Shown here: in pieces, positions 1 to 6,786 of the stretch
How positions within the stretch are numbered: position 1 is the stretch's first letter
Layout: each line of letters begins with the position of its first letter
DNA from: a virus
Virus record (IMG/VR): IMGVR_UViG_3300028045_000082
Span: 1 to 26,386 of that record
Strand: one strand, 5' to 3'
DNA length: 26,386 bases
Program-made: the position numbers and the translations under genes
Notes under the pieces: model-generated
What the model was told of the DNA's origin: nothing
What the model saw: the letters and a program-made list of their open reading frames with translations, nothing else
Database searches by the model: none

Positions 1-58
1 CTCAAGAGATCATATTGTATTACCTGAAGTATTTATTGAAAATATTGACTATAAATAA
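1..58 (+). CDS. 3' end of an upstream gene, product unknown
   Basis: The left edge cuts an open frame that ends at a TAA at 56-58. Only about 18 residues remain, ending VFIENIDYK. This is too short to recognise. It reads in the same direction as the genes that follow and is followed by a palindrome and a terminator-like hairpin, which fits the end of a transcription unit. Confidence 0.55.
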   Translation, partial: SRDHIVLPEVFIENIDYK

Positions 59-59
59 C

Positions 60-73
60 TACGGTATACCGTA
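60..73. promoter_or_regulatory. 14-base perfect palindrome, possible operator
   Basis: TACGGTATACCGTA equals its own reverse complement. It lies one base after the stop codon of the upstream gene and about 150 bases before the next gene. A perfect palindrome of this size is a typical target for a dimeric regulator, but no second copy was noticed in the window and no regulator can be tied to it. Confidence 0.3.
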
Positions 74-131
74 CACTAACAATACCAGTATTATATACAC
101 ATTAAGAATTTAGGTTGGTGAGTGATGACAA

Positions 132-174
132 ATGAAATTAGGGTTGGATTAATTCCAACTCTTCTTTCATTTTA
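132..174 (+). terminator. Intrinsic terminator-like hairpin
   Basis: An inner stem AGGGTTGGA (140-148) pairs with TCCAACTCT (154-162), with one G-U pair and a five-base loop. An outer stem ATGAAA (132-137) pairs with TTTCAT (165-170) across a two-by-two internal loop. A T-rich stretch follows. It sits between the end of the left-edge gene and the gene at 223, so it probably ends the upstream transcript. The T-run is short, which lowers certainty. Confidence 0.5.
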
Positions 175-222
175 TATACTCTATATCTAGAATTATTTTA
201 TTAATCATTTAAAACTTATATT

Positions 223-738
223 ATGTTATCACTAGAACAACAAAAAACCTTAAAAACACAAGCAAACGTTTCAATTCTTGAAAAAAGAGAGGAAAGGTAT
301 ATGTACTACGGTATATATGAACAATACTGCATAAATAAATCTAAAATGCAAGGCTTAGAGTATTCAAAATTGAATCCAGCACAGCATTTTATGTTTAAAA
401 GAATATTGCACGGATTAAAAATGTATAAGAAAGAGGAAATATCTTCTATGCATAGACAAAAACGTGCAAGAATTATCAAAGTTTGGAAAAAGGGTCAAAA
501 TATCATAAATGAATGGAAACAACAAATTGCTAATAAAAGATGTAATACATTTTTTGAAGTTACATTTGGAACAAAGAGTTCTTTTGTAAGAGATATATTA
601 GCTATTCCTCATACTGAGATTTTACCTGATTATATAAACAAAACCAGTTTAAAAGATATGGGAATTAATTATGAAGATGTAATTCTTAGATTTATGGCTG
701 TTGGTTTATTACCAAAAAACTTTCTTGATATAAAATGA
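223..738 (+). CDS. Hypothetical phage protein, 171 aa
   Basis: I do not recognise this protein. It is basic in its first 110 residues, rich in Lys and Arg, with long predicted helices, no Cys cluster, no membrane segment and no signal peptide. The ATG at 223 is preceded by an A/T-rich leader and no purine-rich ribosome binding site, as expected for a Bacteroidetes host. It is the first gene after the terminator-like hairpin at 132-174 and its end overlaps the ATG of the HNH-like gene by four bases (ATGA), so the two are probably translationally coupled. A nucleic-acid role is possible from charge and neighbour, but this is only inference. Confidence 0.7.
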   Translation: MLSLEQQKTLKTQANVSILEKREERYMYYGIYEQYCINKSKMQGLEYSKLNPAQHFMFKRILHGLKMYKKEEISSMHRQKRARIIKVWKKGQNIINEWKQQIANKRCNTFFEVTFGTKSSFVRDILAIPHTEILPDYINKTSLKDMGINYEDVILRFMAVGLLPKNFLDIK

Positions 739-1001
739 AGAAACAATCAAATAAAATGGCACGTTTGAATAATGAATATAGTAAGCTACGTAAAGAATGG
801 CTTCCTAATTATCCAATGTGTCAAGCAAAGATTAATAAATGTACATTAAAGTCTACAGATGTACATCATAAAAAAGGCCGGGGAAAGTATCTTTTAGATA
901 CAAATACCTGGCTTTCAGTATGTAGAAATTGTCATACTTGGATAGAACTTAATCCTGAAGATTCTAAAGAATTAGGGTTCAGTATATCTAGAATAAATTA
1001 A
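735..1001 (+). CDS. HNH-like zinc-finger nuclease domain protein, 88 aa
   Basis: A small protein with the layout of an HNH/McrA-like fold: a first Cys pair around residues 28-35 (PMCQAKINKC), a DVHHKKGRG segment around 42-50, and a second Cys pair in CRNCHTWIELNP around 63-74. The two Cys pairs should bind a structural zinc. The HHKKGRG segment matches the first catalytic His of the beta-beta-alpha-metal motif. The last His/Asn of a textbook HNH motif is represented by the H in CRNCHTW, so it may be a minimal nuclease or a DNA-binding relative. It overlaps the preceding gene by four bases. In many phages a small HNH protein lies next to terminase genes, but none is visible here. Confidence 0.65.
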   Translation: MKKQSNKMARLNNEYSKLRKEWLPNYPMCQAKINKCTLKSTDVHHKKGRGKYLLDTNTWLSVCRNCHTWIELNPEDSKELGFSISRIN

Positions 1002-1003
1002 CT

Positions 1004-1240
1004 ATGAAAAATTTAATAACAATAGGATCAATAATAGGAGTAGGTACTACATTAAGTCTTATAATATTTGGATCAATGGCTTTTATAATAGGACCTAATT
1101 CTAGACCTAATTCTAGACCTAATCATAGACATAACGCAGATTATACTATAGAATTAACTAAAAAAGGTACCGTTATTATTAATAATGATACTATAAAGTT
1201 AAATCAACTAGAAGAGTATATAGTTAATGACAACATTTAA
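1004..1240 (+). CDS. Small membrane protein with PNSR repeats, 78 aa
   Basis: One strongly hydrophobic segment covers about residues 4-30 (LITIGSIIGVGTTLSLIIFG), probably a membrane anchor or uncleaved signal. It is followed by a short low-complexity stretch PNSRPNSRPNHRHN coded by a 12-base tandem repeat, and then a polar tail with many Asn and Ile. There is no lipobox Cys. The gene starts three bases after the HNH-like gene and lies just upstream of the L,D-transpeptidase lipoprotein, so it may belong with envelope-directed genes. Function unknown. Confidence 0.65.
   Translation: MKNLITIGSIIGVGTTLSLIIFGSMAFIIGPNSRPNSRPNHRHNADYTIELTKKGTVIINNDTIKLNQLEEYIVNDNI
1093..1128 (+). repeat. 12-base tandem repeat, three copies
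   Basis: ACCTAATTCTAG occurs exactly at 1093-1104 and 1105-1116 and with two changes at 1117-1128. It stays in frame and codes for the PNSR units of the membrane protein. In-frame repeats like this expand and contract easily by slippage. Confidence 0.8.
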
Positions 1241-1251
1241 AAATATTAATT

Positions 1252-1869
1252 ATGAAAAATTTAATAAAAATTTTAAGTATTACAATATTTGTAATAATAA
1301 GCGTGTCCTGTAATTCATTAGGAGATAAAATATTAAAAGCAATCATTCCAGAAAGAAATGATATAGCTGAAGAAGCAGAGTTTTATTGTAAGGCTGATGG
1401 TTTTAATGAAGACTTCTGTATTTTAATAGATATGAGCATACACTCAGGTAAAAAGAGATTTTTTGTTTATAATTTTAAAACTATGGAAATTGAAAAAAGT
1501 TATTTAGTTAGCCATGGTTGTGGAGATAGTTTGTGGAGTGGAGATCTTACAAAAACTAATCCTACATTTAGCAATATAAATAATAGTCATAGTTCATCAT
1601 TAGGAAAATATAGAATTGGTGAACGTGGTTGGAGCAGTTATGGTGTTAATATTAATTATAGAATCCACGGCTTAGAAAGTACAAATTCTAATGCTGCTGC
1701 AAGAGATATTGTATTTCATTCTTGGGACCCTGTATCAGATGAAGAAGTATATCCTAAAGGAACGCCTGAAGGTTGGGGATGTCCAGCAGTTTCAAATAAT
1801 GCATTTTTAGAAATAGATTTATTATTAAAACGTTCTAAAAAACCAGTATTAATGTGGATATATAAATAA
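1252..1869 (+). CDS. L,D-transpeptidase-like lipoprotein (YkuD_2 type), 205 aa
   Basis: The N-terminus is a lipoprotein signal: Lys near the start, a hydrophobic core, and a lipobox ending in Cys20 (IISVSC). The rest matches murein L,D-transpeptidase catalytic domain proteins (YkuD_2 family): GKYRIGERGW around 118-127, HGLESTN around 139-145, RDIVFHSW around 151-158, and the nucleophile signature GWGCPAVS at 174-181 with Cys177. Such enzymes form or exchange L,D cross-links in peptidoglycan, or attach proteins to it. In Gram-negative cells the product would face the periplasm from the inner face of the outer membrane. In a phage it could remodel the wall, exclude other phages or help lysis; I cannot tell which. 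His156 and Cys177 are present, so it looks active. Confidence 0.82.
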   Translation: MKNLIKILSITIFVIISVSCNSLGDKILKAIIPERNDIAEEAEFYCKADGFNEDFCILIDMSIHSGKKRFFVYNFKTMEIEKSYLVSHGCGDSLWSGDLTKTNPTFSNINNSHSSSLGKYRIGERGWSSYGVNINYRIHGLESTNSNAAARDIVFHSWDPVSDEEVYPKGTPEGWGCPAVSNNAFLEIDLLLKRSKKPVLMWIYK

Positions 1870-1883
1870 AAAAATAAAATGTT

Positions 1884-2051
1884 ATGAAGCACAATCAAGT
1901 AGAAAGAAGAAGTGGAGCATTAGAAAGACTAGAGGCTCAATTAGAAAAGGGAGAAAAAAGAGGTAAAGGTGAGGGATTACCTGTACCTTTATCTGATAAA
2001 GATAAAAAGAGAATTTCTAAAGAAATAACCATTCTTAAAGAAAAGTTATAA
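1884..2051 (+). CDS. Small charged helical protein, 55 aa
   Basis: The frame runs from ATG 1884 to TAA 2049-2051 and reads MKHNQVERRSGALERLEAQL and onward to a Lys-rich end. It is highly charged and very likely all helical, with a short GLPVPL turn in the middle and a second helix beginning LSDKDKKRI. It fills most of the gap between the L,D-transpeptidase and a small lipoprotein gene. I do not recognise a domain. A short helical phage protein of this kind may bind another protein or nucleic acid, but nothing in the sequence decides this. Confidence 0.6.
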   Translation: MKHNQVERRSGALERLEAQLEKGEKRGKGEGLPVPLSDKDKKRISKEITILKEKL

Positions 2052-2130
2052 TTAATTTACTGAAAACATGACAACACACCTATACGGAGTGGACACAATA
2101 TGCTAGTAGGTAAATTATTAAATAAATAAT

Positions 2131-2265
2131 ATGAAAGAAATGAAACAATTTGAAATAAAAATTATTTTTTCAGTAATAATAATAGTAATTTTAATGCAAT
2201 TATCATCTTGCAAAGTTCAAGATACAATGATGGTTCCAGCAGGAACATATATTGAATATGAATAA
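2131..2265 (+). CDS. Tiny lipoprotein, 44 aa
   Basis: The frame from ATG 2131 codes for a short charged start, a hydrophobic core (residues 11-24, IIFSVIIIVILMQL) and a lipobox LSSC with the Cys near residue 27, followed by only 17 mature residues that end GTYIEYE. Its stop overlaps the ATG of the helicase gene at 2258. Size and layout fit an outer-membrane lipoprotein or a small spanin-like or exclusion peptide, but no lysis gene lies nearby. It is the second of three small lipoproteins in the window. Confidence 0.6.
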   Translation: MKEMKQFEIKIIFSVIIIVILMQLSSCKVQDTMMVPAGTYIEYE

Positions 2266-3367
2266 TAGAGAAAAAATACAAAAAGAAGCATTGGAATTAA
2301 CCTTAAGTCACAAACGTTGTGGCTTAGGTATTTCAATGGGTGTTGGAAAAACTAGAATAGCAATTCAACATCTTATAAAGAATTATCATGATGAAATCAA
2401 CGTTTTAGTTGTTATACCTAAGAAATCTGTAATGCAATCCTGGATGGATGAATTAGATAAAGTAGATTTTATGAATGAAGATGATTTAGAAAATCATATT
2501 ACATTTGTTACATACTTATCTATTAATAAATGTGATCCTGAATTATATGATATTATTTATTTAGATGAATGTCATAGTCTATTAAATTCACATAAAGGTT
2601 TTTTAGATGCTTTTGATGGTAAAATTCTTGGTTTAACAGGAACTCCTCCTACAAATAAAGGTTCTGAAAAATATGATATGGTAACTAAATATTGTCCAAT
2701 TATATATAAATTTTCAGTAGATGATGCAACAGATAGTAAAATCTTAAATGATTATAAGATAATTATTCATAAACTACAGTTGTCTAAAATTCTAAATTAT
2801 AAGAAGACTACTAAAGATGGTAGATCTTGGAATACATCAGAATTGAAAGATTATGAATATTTAACATCTCGTTATGAACAAGCATCTACAAATAAATCTT
2901 TACAATTTGCAGCAATAATGAGAATGAGAGGTCTTATGGATTATACAACTAAAGAAGACTATCTAAAAGGAATATTAGTTAATGTAAAAGATAAGTGTAT
3001 TATATTTGCTAATACTCAAAAACAAGCAGATAAAGTTTGTTCTCATAGCTATCATTCCGGTAACTCAAAATCTGATGAAAACTTAGAATTATTTAGTGAT
3101 GGAAGAATTGATAAATTATCTTGTGTATTACAGCTCAGTGAGGGTATATCTATTCCTAATTTGCGTCAAGGTATTATTATGCATGCTTATGGTAATGAAA
3201 GGAAGACGGCCCAAAGAATAGGAAGACTATTAAGACTATCTCCTGATCAAAAAGCTATATGCCATATTCTATGCTATGAAGATACAATGGATGAAAAATG
3301 GATTAATAATGCATTAAAAACATTTGATCAAAATAAGATAGAATATTTTAACCCTTTAAATACTTAA
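2258..3367 (+). CDS. SF2 DNA helicase (DEAD/DEAH-box, UvsW/Res type), 369 aa
   Basis: A superfamily 2 helicase with its core motifs in order: Walker A SMGVGKT at residues 26-32, motif II DECH at 103-106, motif III TGTP at 127-130, and motif VI AQRIGRLLRL near residue 319. Motif IV-V regions (FANTQKQAD, LSEGISIPNL) lie between. It should couple ATP hydrolysis to DNA or RNA remodelling, for instance branch migration or R-loop removal as T4 UvsW does. At 369 residues it is a compact helicase with no obvious extra domain. I chose ATG 2258 rather than a TTG six bases upstream, because the ATG overlaps the stop of the preceding lipoprotein gene in the usual coupled fashion. Confidence 0.9.
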   Translation: MNNREKIQKEALELTLSHKRCGLGISMGVGKTRIAIQHLIKNYHDEINVLVVIPKKSVMQSWMDELDKVDFMNEDDLENHITFVTYLSINKCDPELYDIIYLDECHSLLNSHKGFLDAFDGKILGLTGTPPTNKGSEKYDMVTKYCPIIYKFSVDDATDSKILNDYKIIIHKLQLSKILNYKKTTKDGRSWNTSELKDYEYLTSRYEQASTNKSLQFAAIMRMRGLMDYTTKEDYLKGILVNVKDKCIIFANTQKQADKVCSHSYHSGNSKSDENLELFSDGRIDKLSCVLQLSEGISIPNLRQGIIMHAYGNERKTAQRIGRLLRLSPDQKAICHILCYEDTMDEKWINNALKTFDQNKIEYFNPLNT

Positions 3368-3370
3368 ATT

Positions 3371-3643
3371 ATGGAAAAAGCAAATCCAGAAGTAAACATT
3401 GATGAAATATTAAAAGAAATAGATAAAGTAAGTATCATTTTATATAATGATGATGTAAATACATTTCAATTTGTATCACATTGTTTGGTTAAATACTGTG
3501 GACACTCAATGATTCAGGCTGAACAATGCGCTCATATAGTACACAATAATGGCAAGTGTCAAGTAAAACATGGTAGTTATGAAGATTTAGAAGCTATATA
3601 TTATGCATTATCTAATGCAGAATTAACAGTGCAAATAGAATAA
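3371..3643 (+). CDS. clpS: ClpS-like adaptor for the Clp protease, 90 aa
   Basis: The whole protein aligns with ClpS, the N-end-rule adaptor that hands substrates with destabilising N-terminal residues to ClpA or ClpC for proteolysis. Visible hallmarks are ILYNDDVNTFQFV (residues 23-35) with the N-degron-binding Asn26-Asp27-Asp28, the helix QAEQCAHIVHNNGKC (49-63) with His58 that contacts the substrate amino group, and the GSYEDLE segment near 68-74. Length equals that of bacterial ClpS. The pattern is close to Bacteroidetes ClpS, suggesting capture from a host. A phage copy could redirect host proteolysis or protect phage proteins. It lies directly behind the helicase with a three-base gap and before unknown genes, not next to a clp protease gene. 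Confidence 0.9.
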   Translation: MEKANPEVNIDEILKEIDKVSIILYNDDVNTFQFVSHCLVKYCGHSMIQAEQCAHIVHNNGKCQVKHGSYEDLEAIYYALSNAELTVQIE

Positions 3644-3646
3644 ATT

Positions 3647-4141
3647 ATGATAGTTGATAAACAATTAATTTCTAAAATATTATTTAAAGATGTTTTTAAT
3701 GATAAAGCTTCTAATACAGAGTTATTAAAAAATATCATTATATCTAACTTAAGTGATTCAGCTACAGAGTTTATATTACACGCTGTAGCTAATCCAGATT
3801 TTGAAATATTAAATAAAAATGATTATTTTAAAGTAAAATCAGATATAGATGGTGTTGTTAGAGTGCATAATCAAACATTAGATATTTTATCAGATATGGG
3901 ACTCTATGAAGATGGTTATGTCTATGGTCAAGTTTTAGATTCTGATGATTATAGTTCAGAATTTATTACTTATCATCACAGTATGAAGGTTCAATTATTT
4001 TTATGTGATTCTTTAAAAAAAGTTGATAAAGTAAAAATGGAATGTATTATGAGTACAATAAGAACATGGGAATTAATAAAAATTAATAAACTAGATATTA
4101 AATATTTTAATTATGGCGCAAATAAGCCCTCAACTTCTTGA
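3647..4141 (+). CDS. Hypothetical protein, 164 aa
   Basis: I do not recognise this protein. It is a soluble, mixed alpha/beta sequence with an acidic middle (DSDDYSSEF around 103-111) and no Cys cluster or membrane segment. It follows clpS with a three-base gap and its end overlaps the next start at 4113 by 29 bases, so it is part of the same transcript. No catalytic motif is visible. Confidence 0.65.
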   Translation: MIVDKQLISKILFKDVFNDKASNTELLKNIIISNLSDSATEFILHAVANPDFEILNKNDYFKVKSDIDGVVRVHNQTLDILSDMGLYEDGYVYGQVLDSDDYSSEFITYHHSMKVQLFLCDSLKKVDKVKMECIMSTIRTWELIKINKLDIKYFNYGANKPSTS

Positions 4142-4325
4142 AGATAACTGGGAAACATATACAGGATTTAAAAATTTTTTAGGAGATAAAAAAGAATTAT
4201 CTTTTGGAGATGAAATGAATCAAAAATATGCATTTAAAGATGATAAATTATTAGAATTGAATGATCGTGATGCATATGAATATATAAAGAAAACCCATAC
4301 TATAGATATAAAGGATATACCATAA
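4113..4325 (+). CDS. Hypothetical acidic protein, 70 aa
   Basis: Starts at an ATG inside the end of the preceding gene (29-base overlap) and ends one base before the winged-helix gene at 4327. The product is acidic and hydrophilic with a Tyr-rich middle. No domain is recognised. The in-frame start MAQISPQLLEDNWETYTGFK looks natural and no better internal start exists before residue 36. Confidence 0.6.
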   Translation: MAQISPQLLEDNWETYTGFKNFLGDKKELSFGDEMNQKYAFKDDKLLELNDRDAYEYIKKTHTIDIKDIP

Positions 4326-4326
4326 A

Positions 4327-4566
4327 ATGAAAAGATTTGGTATAGTTAATTATGATGTAATAAGTGATCCTGAATTATCAATACAAGCAAAAGGATTATA
4401 TGCATTGTTAACATGTTATGCAAATCAATCCAGAATGTGTTATCCTTCAATTTCAACATTGGCAGATGTTTCAAATAAGAGCACAACTCAAATATCTGTC
4501 TATATAAAAGAATTAAAAGATAAAAAATACATAAAAAGAATAAATAGAAACTTTAAATTAATTTGA
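4327..4566 (+). CDS. Short winged helix-turn-helix protein (HTH_36-like), 79 aa
   Basis: The pattern YDVISDPELSIQAKGLYALL followed by CYPSISTLADVSNKSTTQIS is the standard first helix and recognition region of HTH_36-type winged-helix domains, which occur at the N-terminus of plasmid and phage replication initiators and in small regulators. The domain fills the whole protein, which stops shortly after the wing (KRINRNFKLI). It could be a small DNA-binding regulator, or what is left of a longer replication protein. About 100 bases of very AT-rich non-coding DNA follow its stop, unusual spacing for this window. Confidence 0.7.
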   Translation: MKRFGIVNYDVISDPELSIQAKGLYALLTCYANQSRMCYPSISTLADVSNKSTTQISVYIKELKDKKYIKRINRNFKLI

Positions 4567-4669
4567 GTTAGCTATATTATTATAATTTATTTTTACTTTT
4601 TATTCATAAACAAGAATATATTATTATTATTTGAGTATTTAATTGTTAAATTTGATTAGTTTTTTAACT

Positions 4670-4942
4670 ATGATTATACAATTACCAAACGGTCGCATCA
4701 TTGAATGTAGTCTAGAAGCATATCTAGAGCTATCAGACAATGATATAAGAGATTTAAATGGCTTGAGCACTCAATATACAAAAGAGAGTACAAATCCTTT
4801 CTACGGTCAATTTTCAAAAGATGATTCAAAAGCAAAATATACAGCTATTGAAGATATGGATGAAGAATATGAACCACGTCTAGATGAAATAGATGACGTA
4901 GATAAGAGGTTAGACTCTGATTTTATTCCAGATGATATTTAG
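4670..4942 (+). CDS. Hypothetical acidic protein, 90 aa
   Basis: Begins MIIQLPNGRIIECSLEAYLE, a short beta-rich opening, and then becomes very acidic (EDMDEEYEPRLDEIDDVDKR). I took ATG 4670; an upstream in-frame TTG at 4643 would add nine residues that look like leader sequence. The opening motif followed by an acidic tail suggests a small protein-protein adaptor, but I do not recognise a family. A TAAATTTG box that fits the flavobacterial -7 consensus lies at 4647-4654, with no well-placed upstream TTG. Confidence 0.6.
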   Translation: MIIQLPNGRIIECSLEAYLELSDNDIRDLNGLSTQYTKESTNPFYGQFSKDDSKAKYTAIEDMDEEYEPRLDEIDDVDKRLDSDFIPDDI

Positions 4943-4977
4943 GTATCAAATTAATTAAACTTTTAAAATTATTAAAA

Positions 4978-5559
4978 ATGAAAAATCAAGTAACAATAGT
5001 TGCTGATGATAACGGTAATGTTATAAATCAGTCAAAAAAGAATGCAGAATGGGGTTATATAAAATTAACTCAAGGTGGATTAGTATTAGGTCAAAAATTT
5101 ATAAATGCAAAAAAAAAACATGCCATTTTAAGTGGTTTATTAACTGATTTAAAAGAATTAGAATTAGAAGATTTAAAAACTTTGCCAGGTAATATTGTAA
5201 TTAAAGAATCAACAGAACCTTTTAATACAGAAAATCCAGATAGTGATCTTAAAATAGCAGGATCAACAGGAATTATTTGTTGTACAGCAGATGGAGAACC
5301 TATCTATAGAACTACATTTTATGATGCAACTGGAGAAATAGCAGATGAACTTAAACCTCATTCTAACGGAGATGCAATTCGTGAAGCAAATAAAAGTGGT
5401 GCATCAAAAATTGCTGATTCAGCATTTAATCTTGAAAAAAAGTCAAAAAAAGTAGAAACTCAAGAAATTGAAGTTGAATCTACATCTGAAGATGTAATTG
5501 AAGATTCAATGGAAGAAGTTGAAATTGAAGATTCAAAAGAAGATTCATTTGAATTATAG
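4978..5559 (+). CDS. Hypothetical protein with acidic tail, 193 aa
   Basis: The first 140 residues form a soluble mixed domain with a beta-rich start (QVTIVADDNGNVINQS) and a segment GEPIYRTTFYDATGEIADEL around 111-130. The last 40 residues are almost wholly Glu, Asp, Ser and Lys in an EVESTSEDVIEDSMEEVEIED style. The domain plus acidic tail plan resembles ssDNA-binding or DNA-mimic proteins, but I see no OB-fold signature and do not claim one. An uninterrupted run of ten A at 5109-5118 codes for KKK in frame and could allow slippage. The gene is followed by a clear hairpin terminator. Confidence 0.65.
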   Translation: MKNQVTIVADDNGNVINQSKKNAEWGYIKLTQGGLVLGQKFINAKKKHAILSGLLTDLKELELEDLKTLPGNIVIKESTEPFNTENPDSDLKIAGSTGIICCTADGEPIYRTTFYDATGEIADELKPHSNGDAIREANKSGASKIADSAFNLEKKSKKVETQEIEVESTSEDVIEDSMEEVEIEDSKEDSFEL

Positions 5560-5574
5560 AATATAAAATAAGTA

Positions 5575-5614
5575 ACATCCCTTCGTAAAATTATAACGGA
5601 GGGATGTCTATTTT
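5575..5614 (+). terminator. Intrinsic terminator after the 4978-5559 gene
   Basis: ACATCCCTTCG (5575-5585) pairs with CGGAGGGATGT (5597-5607), with one G-U pair and an 11-base loop, followed by CTATTTTA. It lies 15 bases after the stop at 5559 and before the next gene at 5626, so it separates the first gene block from the accessory block. Confidence 0.65.
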
Positions 5615-5625
5615 AAATAAACATT

Positions 5626-5874
5626 ATGAAGAAGGTAATTTGCATAAATGATAAAAACCAACCAAAAGGAGCTGAAGTAATTAAAGATACAGAATACACC
5701 GTGCTAGATGAATTTATGAATGGAGCTGGTCAAAATGTATATTTAATTAAAGGAGTAAATAATAAAGGAACTACAAAAATAGGATTCCCTTGGTATGGTT
5801 ATGATGCTGCTAGATTTGCAAAAGTAATTAAAGAAAAAGTCAAAAAAGTTGAATATAACTATGAGTTGAATTAA
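5626..5874 (+). CDS. Hypothetical small beta-rich protein, 82 aa
   Basis: Short protein that opens MKKVICINDKNQPKGAEVIK and has an alternating pattern typical of an SH3-like small beta barrel, ending with GFPWYGYDAARFAKV and a Lys-rich tail. Small phage proteins with this opening are common in Bacteroidetes phages as far as I know, without known function. First gene after the terminator at 5575. Confidence 0.65.
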   Translation: MKKVICINDKNQPKGAEVIKDTEYTVLDEFMNGAGQNVYLIKGVNNKGTTKIGFPWYGYDAARFAKVIKEKVKKVEYNYELN

Positions 5875-5879
5875 AGCAT

Positions 5880-6107
5880 ATGAAAAATCAAGCAAAAAAG
5901 ATAGTTAAGATAATAAATGAAACATCTAATGACTATGATGCCGTTGATGAAATTACTGAATTTTTAAAAAAATCAGAAATAGAAACAATAAAGCAAGTTA
6001 TAGTAATGTTAAATAAAGAAATAAAAGTTTTAAGAATCATATGTTATTTAACATTATCTTTAACTACAATATTAATATTAATACTAGGATATTATGACCA
6101 AAACTAA
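5880..6107 (+). CDS. Small tail-anchored membrane protein, 75 aa
   Basis: The N-terminal 50 residues are charged and helical. A single strong hydrophobic segment near the C-terminus (RIICYLTLSLTTILILILGY, about 52-71) should anchor it in the membrane with the bulk in the cytoplasm. Its end overlaps the SET-domain gene start at 6094 by 14 bases. No recognised domain. Confidence 0.6.
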   Translation: MKNQAKKIVKIINETSNDYDAVDEITEFLKKSEIETIKQVIVMLNKEIKVLRIICYLTLSLTTILILILGYYDQN

Positions 6108-6420
6108 TTATAAACCTTTACCAGAGTACTTAACCATAAAACAATCTTCCATTGAAGGTTTGGGTTTATTTGCTACTGTAGATATTCCTAAAGATAAATG
6201 GATAGGATATACTCACTTGCATATATCAGGTAATAAAACACAAGATGATTGGGTAAGACTTCCATTAGGAGGCTTTTATAATCATAGTGATATACCTAAT
6301 TGTTATTCTCTTAATAAGGGTTGGTATAAAGAACTGTACTCTAAAGAAGATATCAAGGCAGGTGAAGAGCTTACTTGTAAGTATGATTTATATAACGTAA
6401 ACCAAAACAAAGATGAGTGA
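6094..6420 (+). CDS. SET-domain methyltransferase-like protein, 108 aa
   Basis: A compact SET domain, the fold of protein-lysine methyltransferases that use S-adenosylmethionine. Visible pieces: SSIEGLGLFATVDIPKDKWIG (residues 18-38), the NHSDIPNC signature (63-70) that helps bind the cofactor and forms the pseudoknot, and the final KEDIKAGEELTCKYD (84-98) with the conserved Tyr97. This is near the minimum size, without pre- or post-SET parts, as in the short bacterial and viral forms. Its substrate may be a host or phage protein. The last residues NQNKDE come from the boundary repeat at 6399-6416, not from the domain. Confidence 0.85.
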   Translation: MTKTNYKPLPEYLTIKQSSIEGLGLFATVDIPKDKWIGYTHLHISGNKTQDDWVRLPLGGFYNHSDIPNCYSLNKGWYKELYSKEDIKAGEELTCKYDLYNVNQNKDE

Positions 6421-6580
6421 GAAGATGACATACGAGGAATGGTATAATAAAAATGAAGAAGAAATTTGGATTGAATTAGCTGAAATAGGAGCTGATAGAG
6501 AAATGGACTTTGACTCTGAATTAGAGTTTGAAGTTAGGTATCAAGAATACGTTAAGAGGTATGAACACTTAAAAAATTAA
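6413..6580 (+). CDS. Small acidic protein, 55 aa
   Basis: Starts at the ATG inside the boundary repeat and overlaps the SET gene by eight bases. It reads MSEKMTYEEWYNKNEEEIWI and continues as a very acidic, Tyr-rich helical protein ending EYVKRYEHLKN. The start is well supported because the same ATGAGTGA follows other repeat copies (7059, 7612). It ends with TAA and not with an NQNKDE tail; no boundary repeat precedes the next gene. Unknown function. Confidence 0.65.
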   Translation: MSEKMTYEEWYNKNEEEIWIELAEIGADREMDFDSELEFEVRYQEYVKRYEHLKN

Positions 6581-6585
6581 AAGTT

Positions 6586-6786
6586 ATGAAAAATAAAGTT
6601 AAAAGAGGTCGTCCAGTTGGTTCAAGTAAGAAAAATGCAGATTTTATGAATCTACCTTATGGTGGGATTCCAAGTGATAAATTGATTCCAAAATTAGTAC
6701 AAATGGATGATAATGAAGAAATTGAGATAACTAAAAAGTTAGAAGATATTATTGAAAGAAGACTAAACCAAAACAAAGATGATTAA
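6586..6786 (+). CDS. AT-hook-like small protein, 66 aa
   Basis: The N-terminus MKNKVKRGRPVGSSKKN holds an AT-hook core (RGRP between basic residues), a motif that binds the minor groove of AT-rich DNA, fitting for an AT-rich phage. The remainder is acidic and helical and ends with the boundary-repeat tail NQNKDD. With a single hook, affinity would be modest; it may be a small nucleoid-type or regulatory protein. Overlaps the following start at 6779 by eight bases. Confidence 0.65.
   Translation: MKNKVKRGRPVGSSKKNADFMNLPYGGIPSDKLIPKLVQMDDNEEIEITKKLEDIIERRLNQNKDD

Noticed and set aside
2068-2128. Tiny frames MTTHLYGVDTIC and MLVGKLLNK
   Set aside because: Twelve and nine residues, no support from overlap or motif; too short to call.
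4647-4654. TAAATTTG as a promoter for the gene at 4670
   Set aside because: Matches the -7 box but no TTG lies at the needed distance upstream; too weak for a feature.
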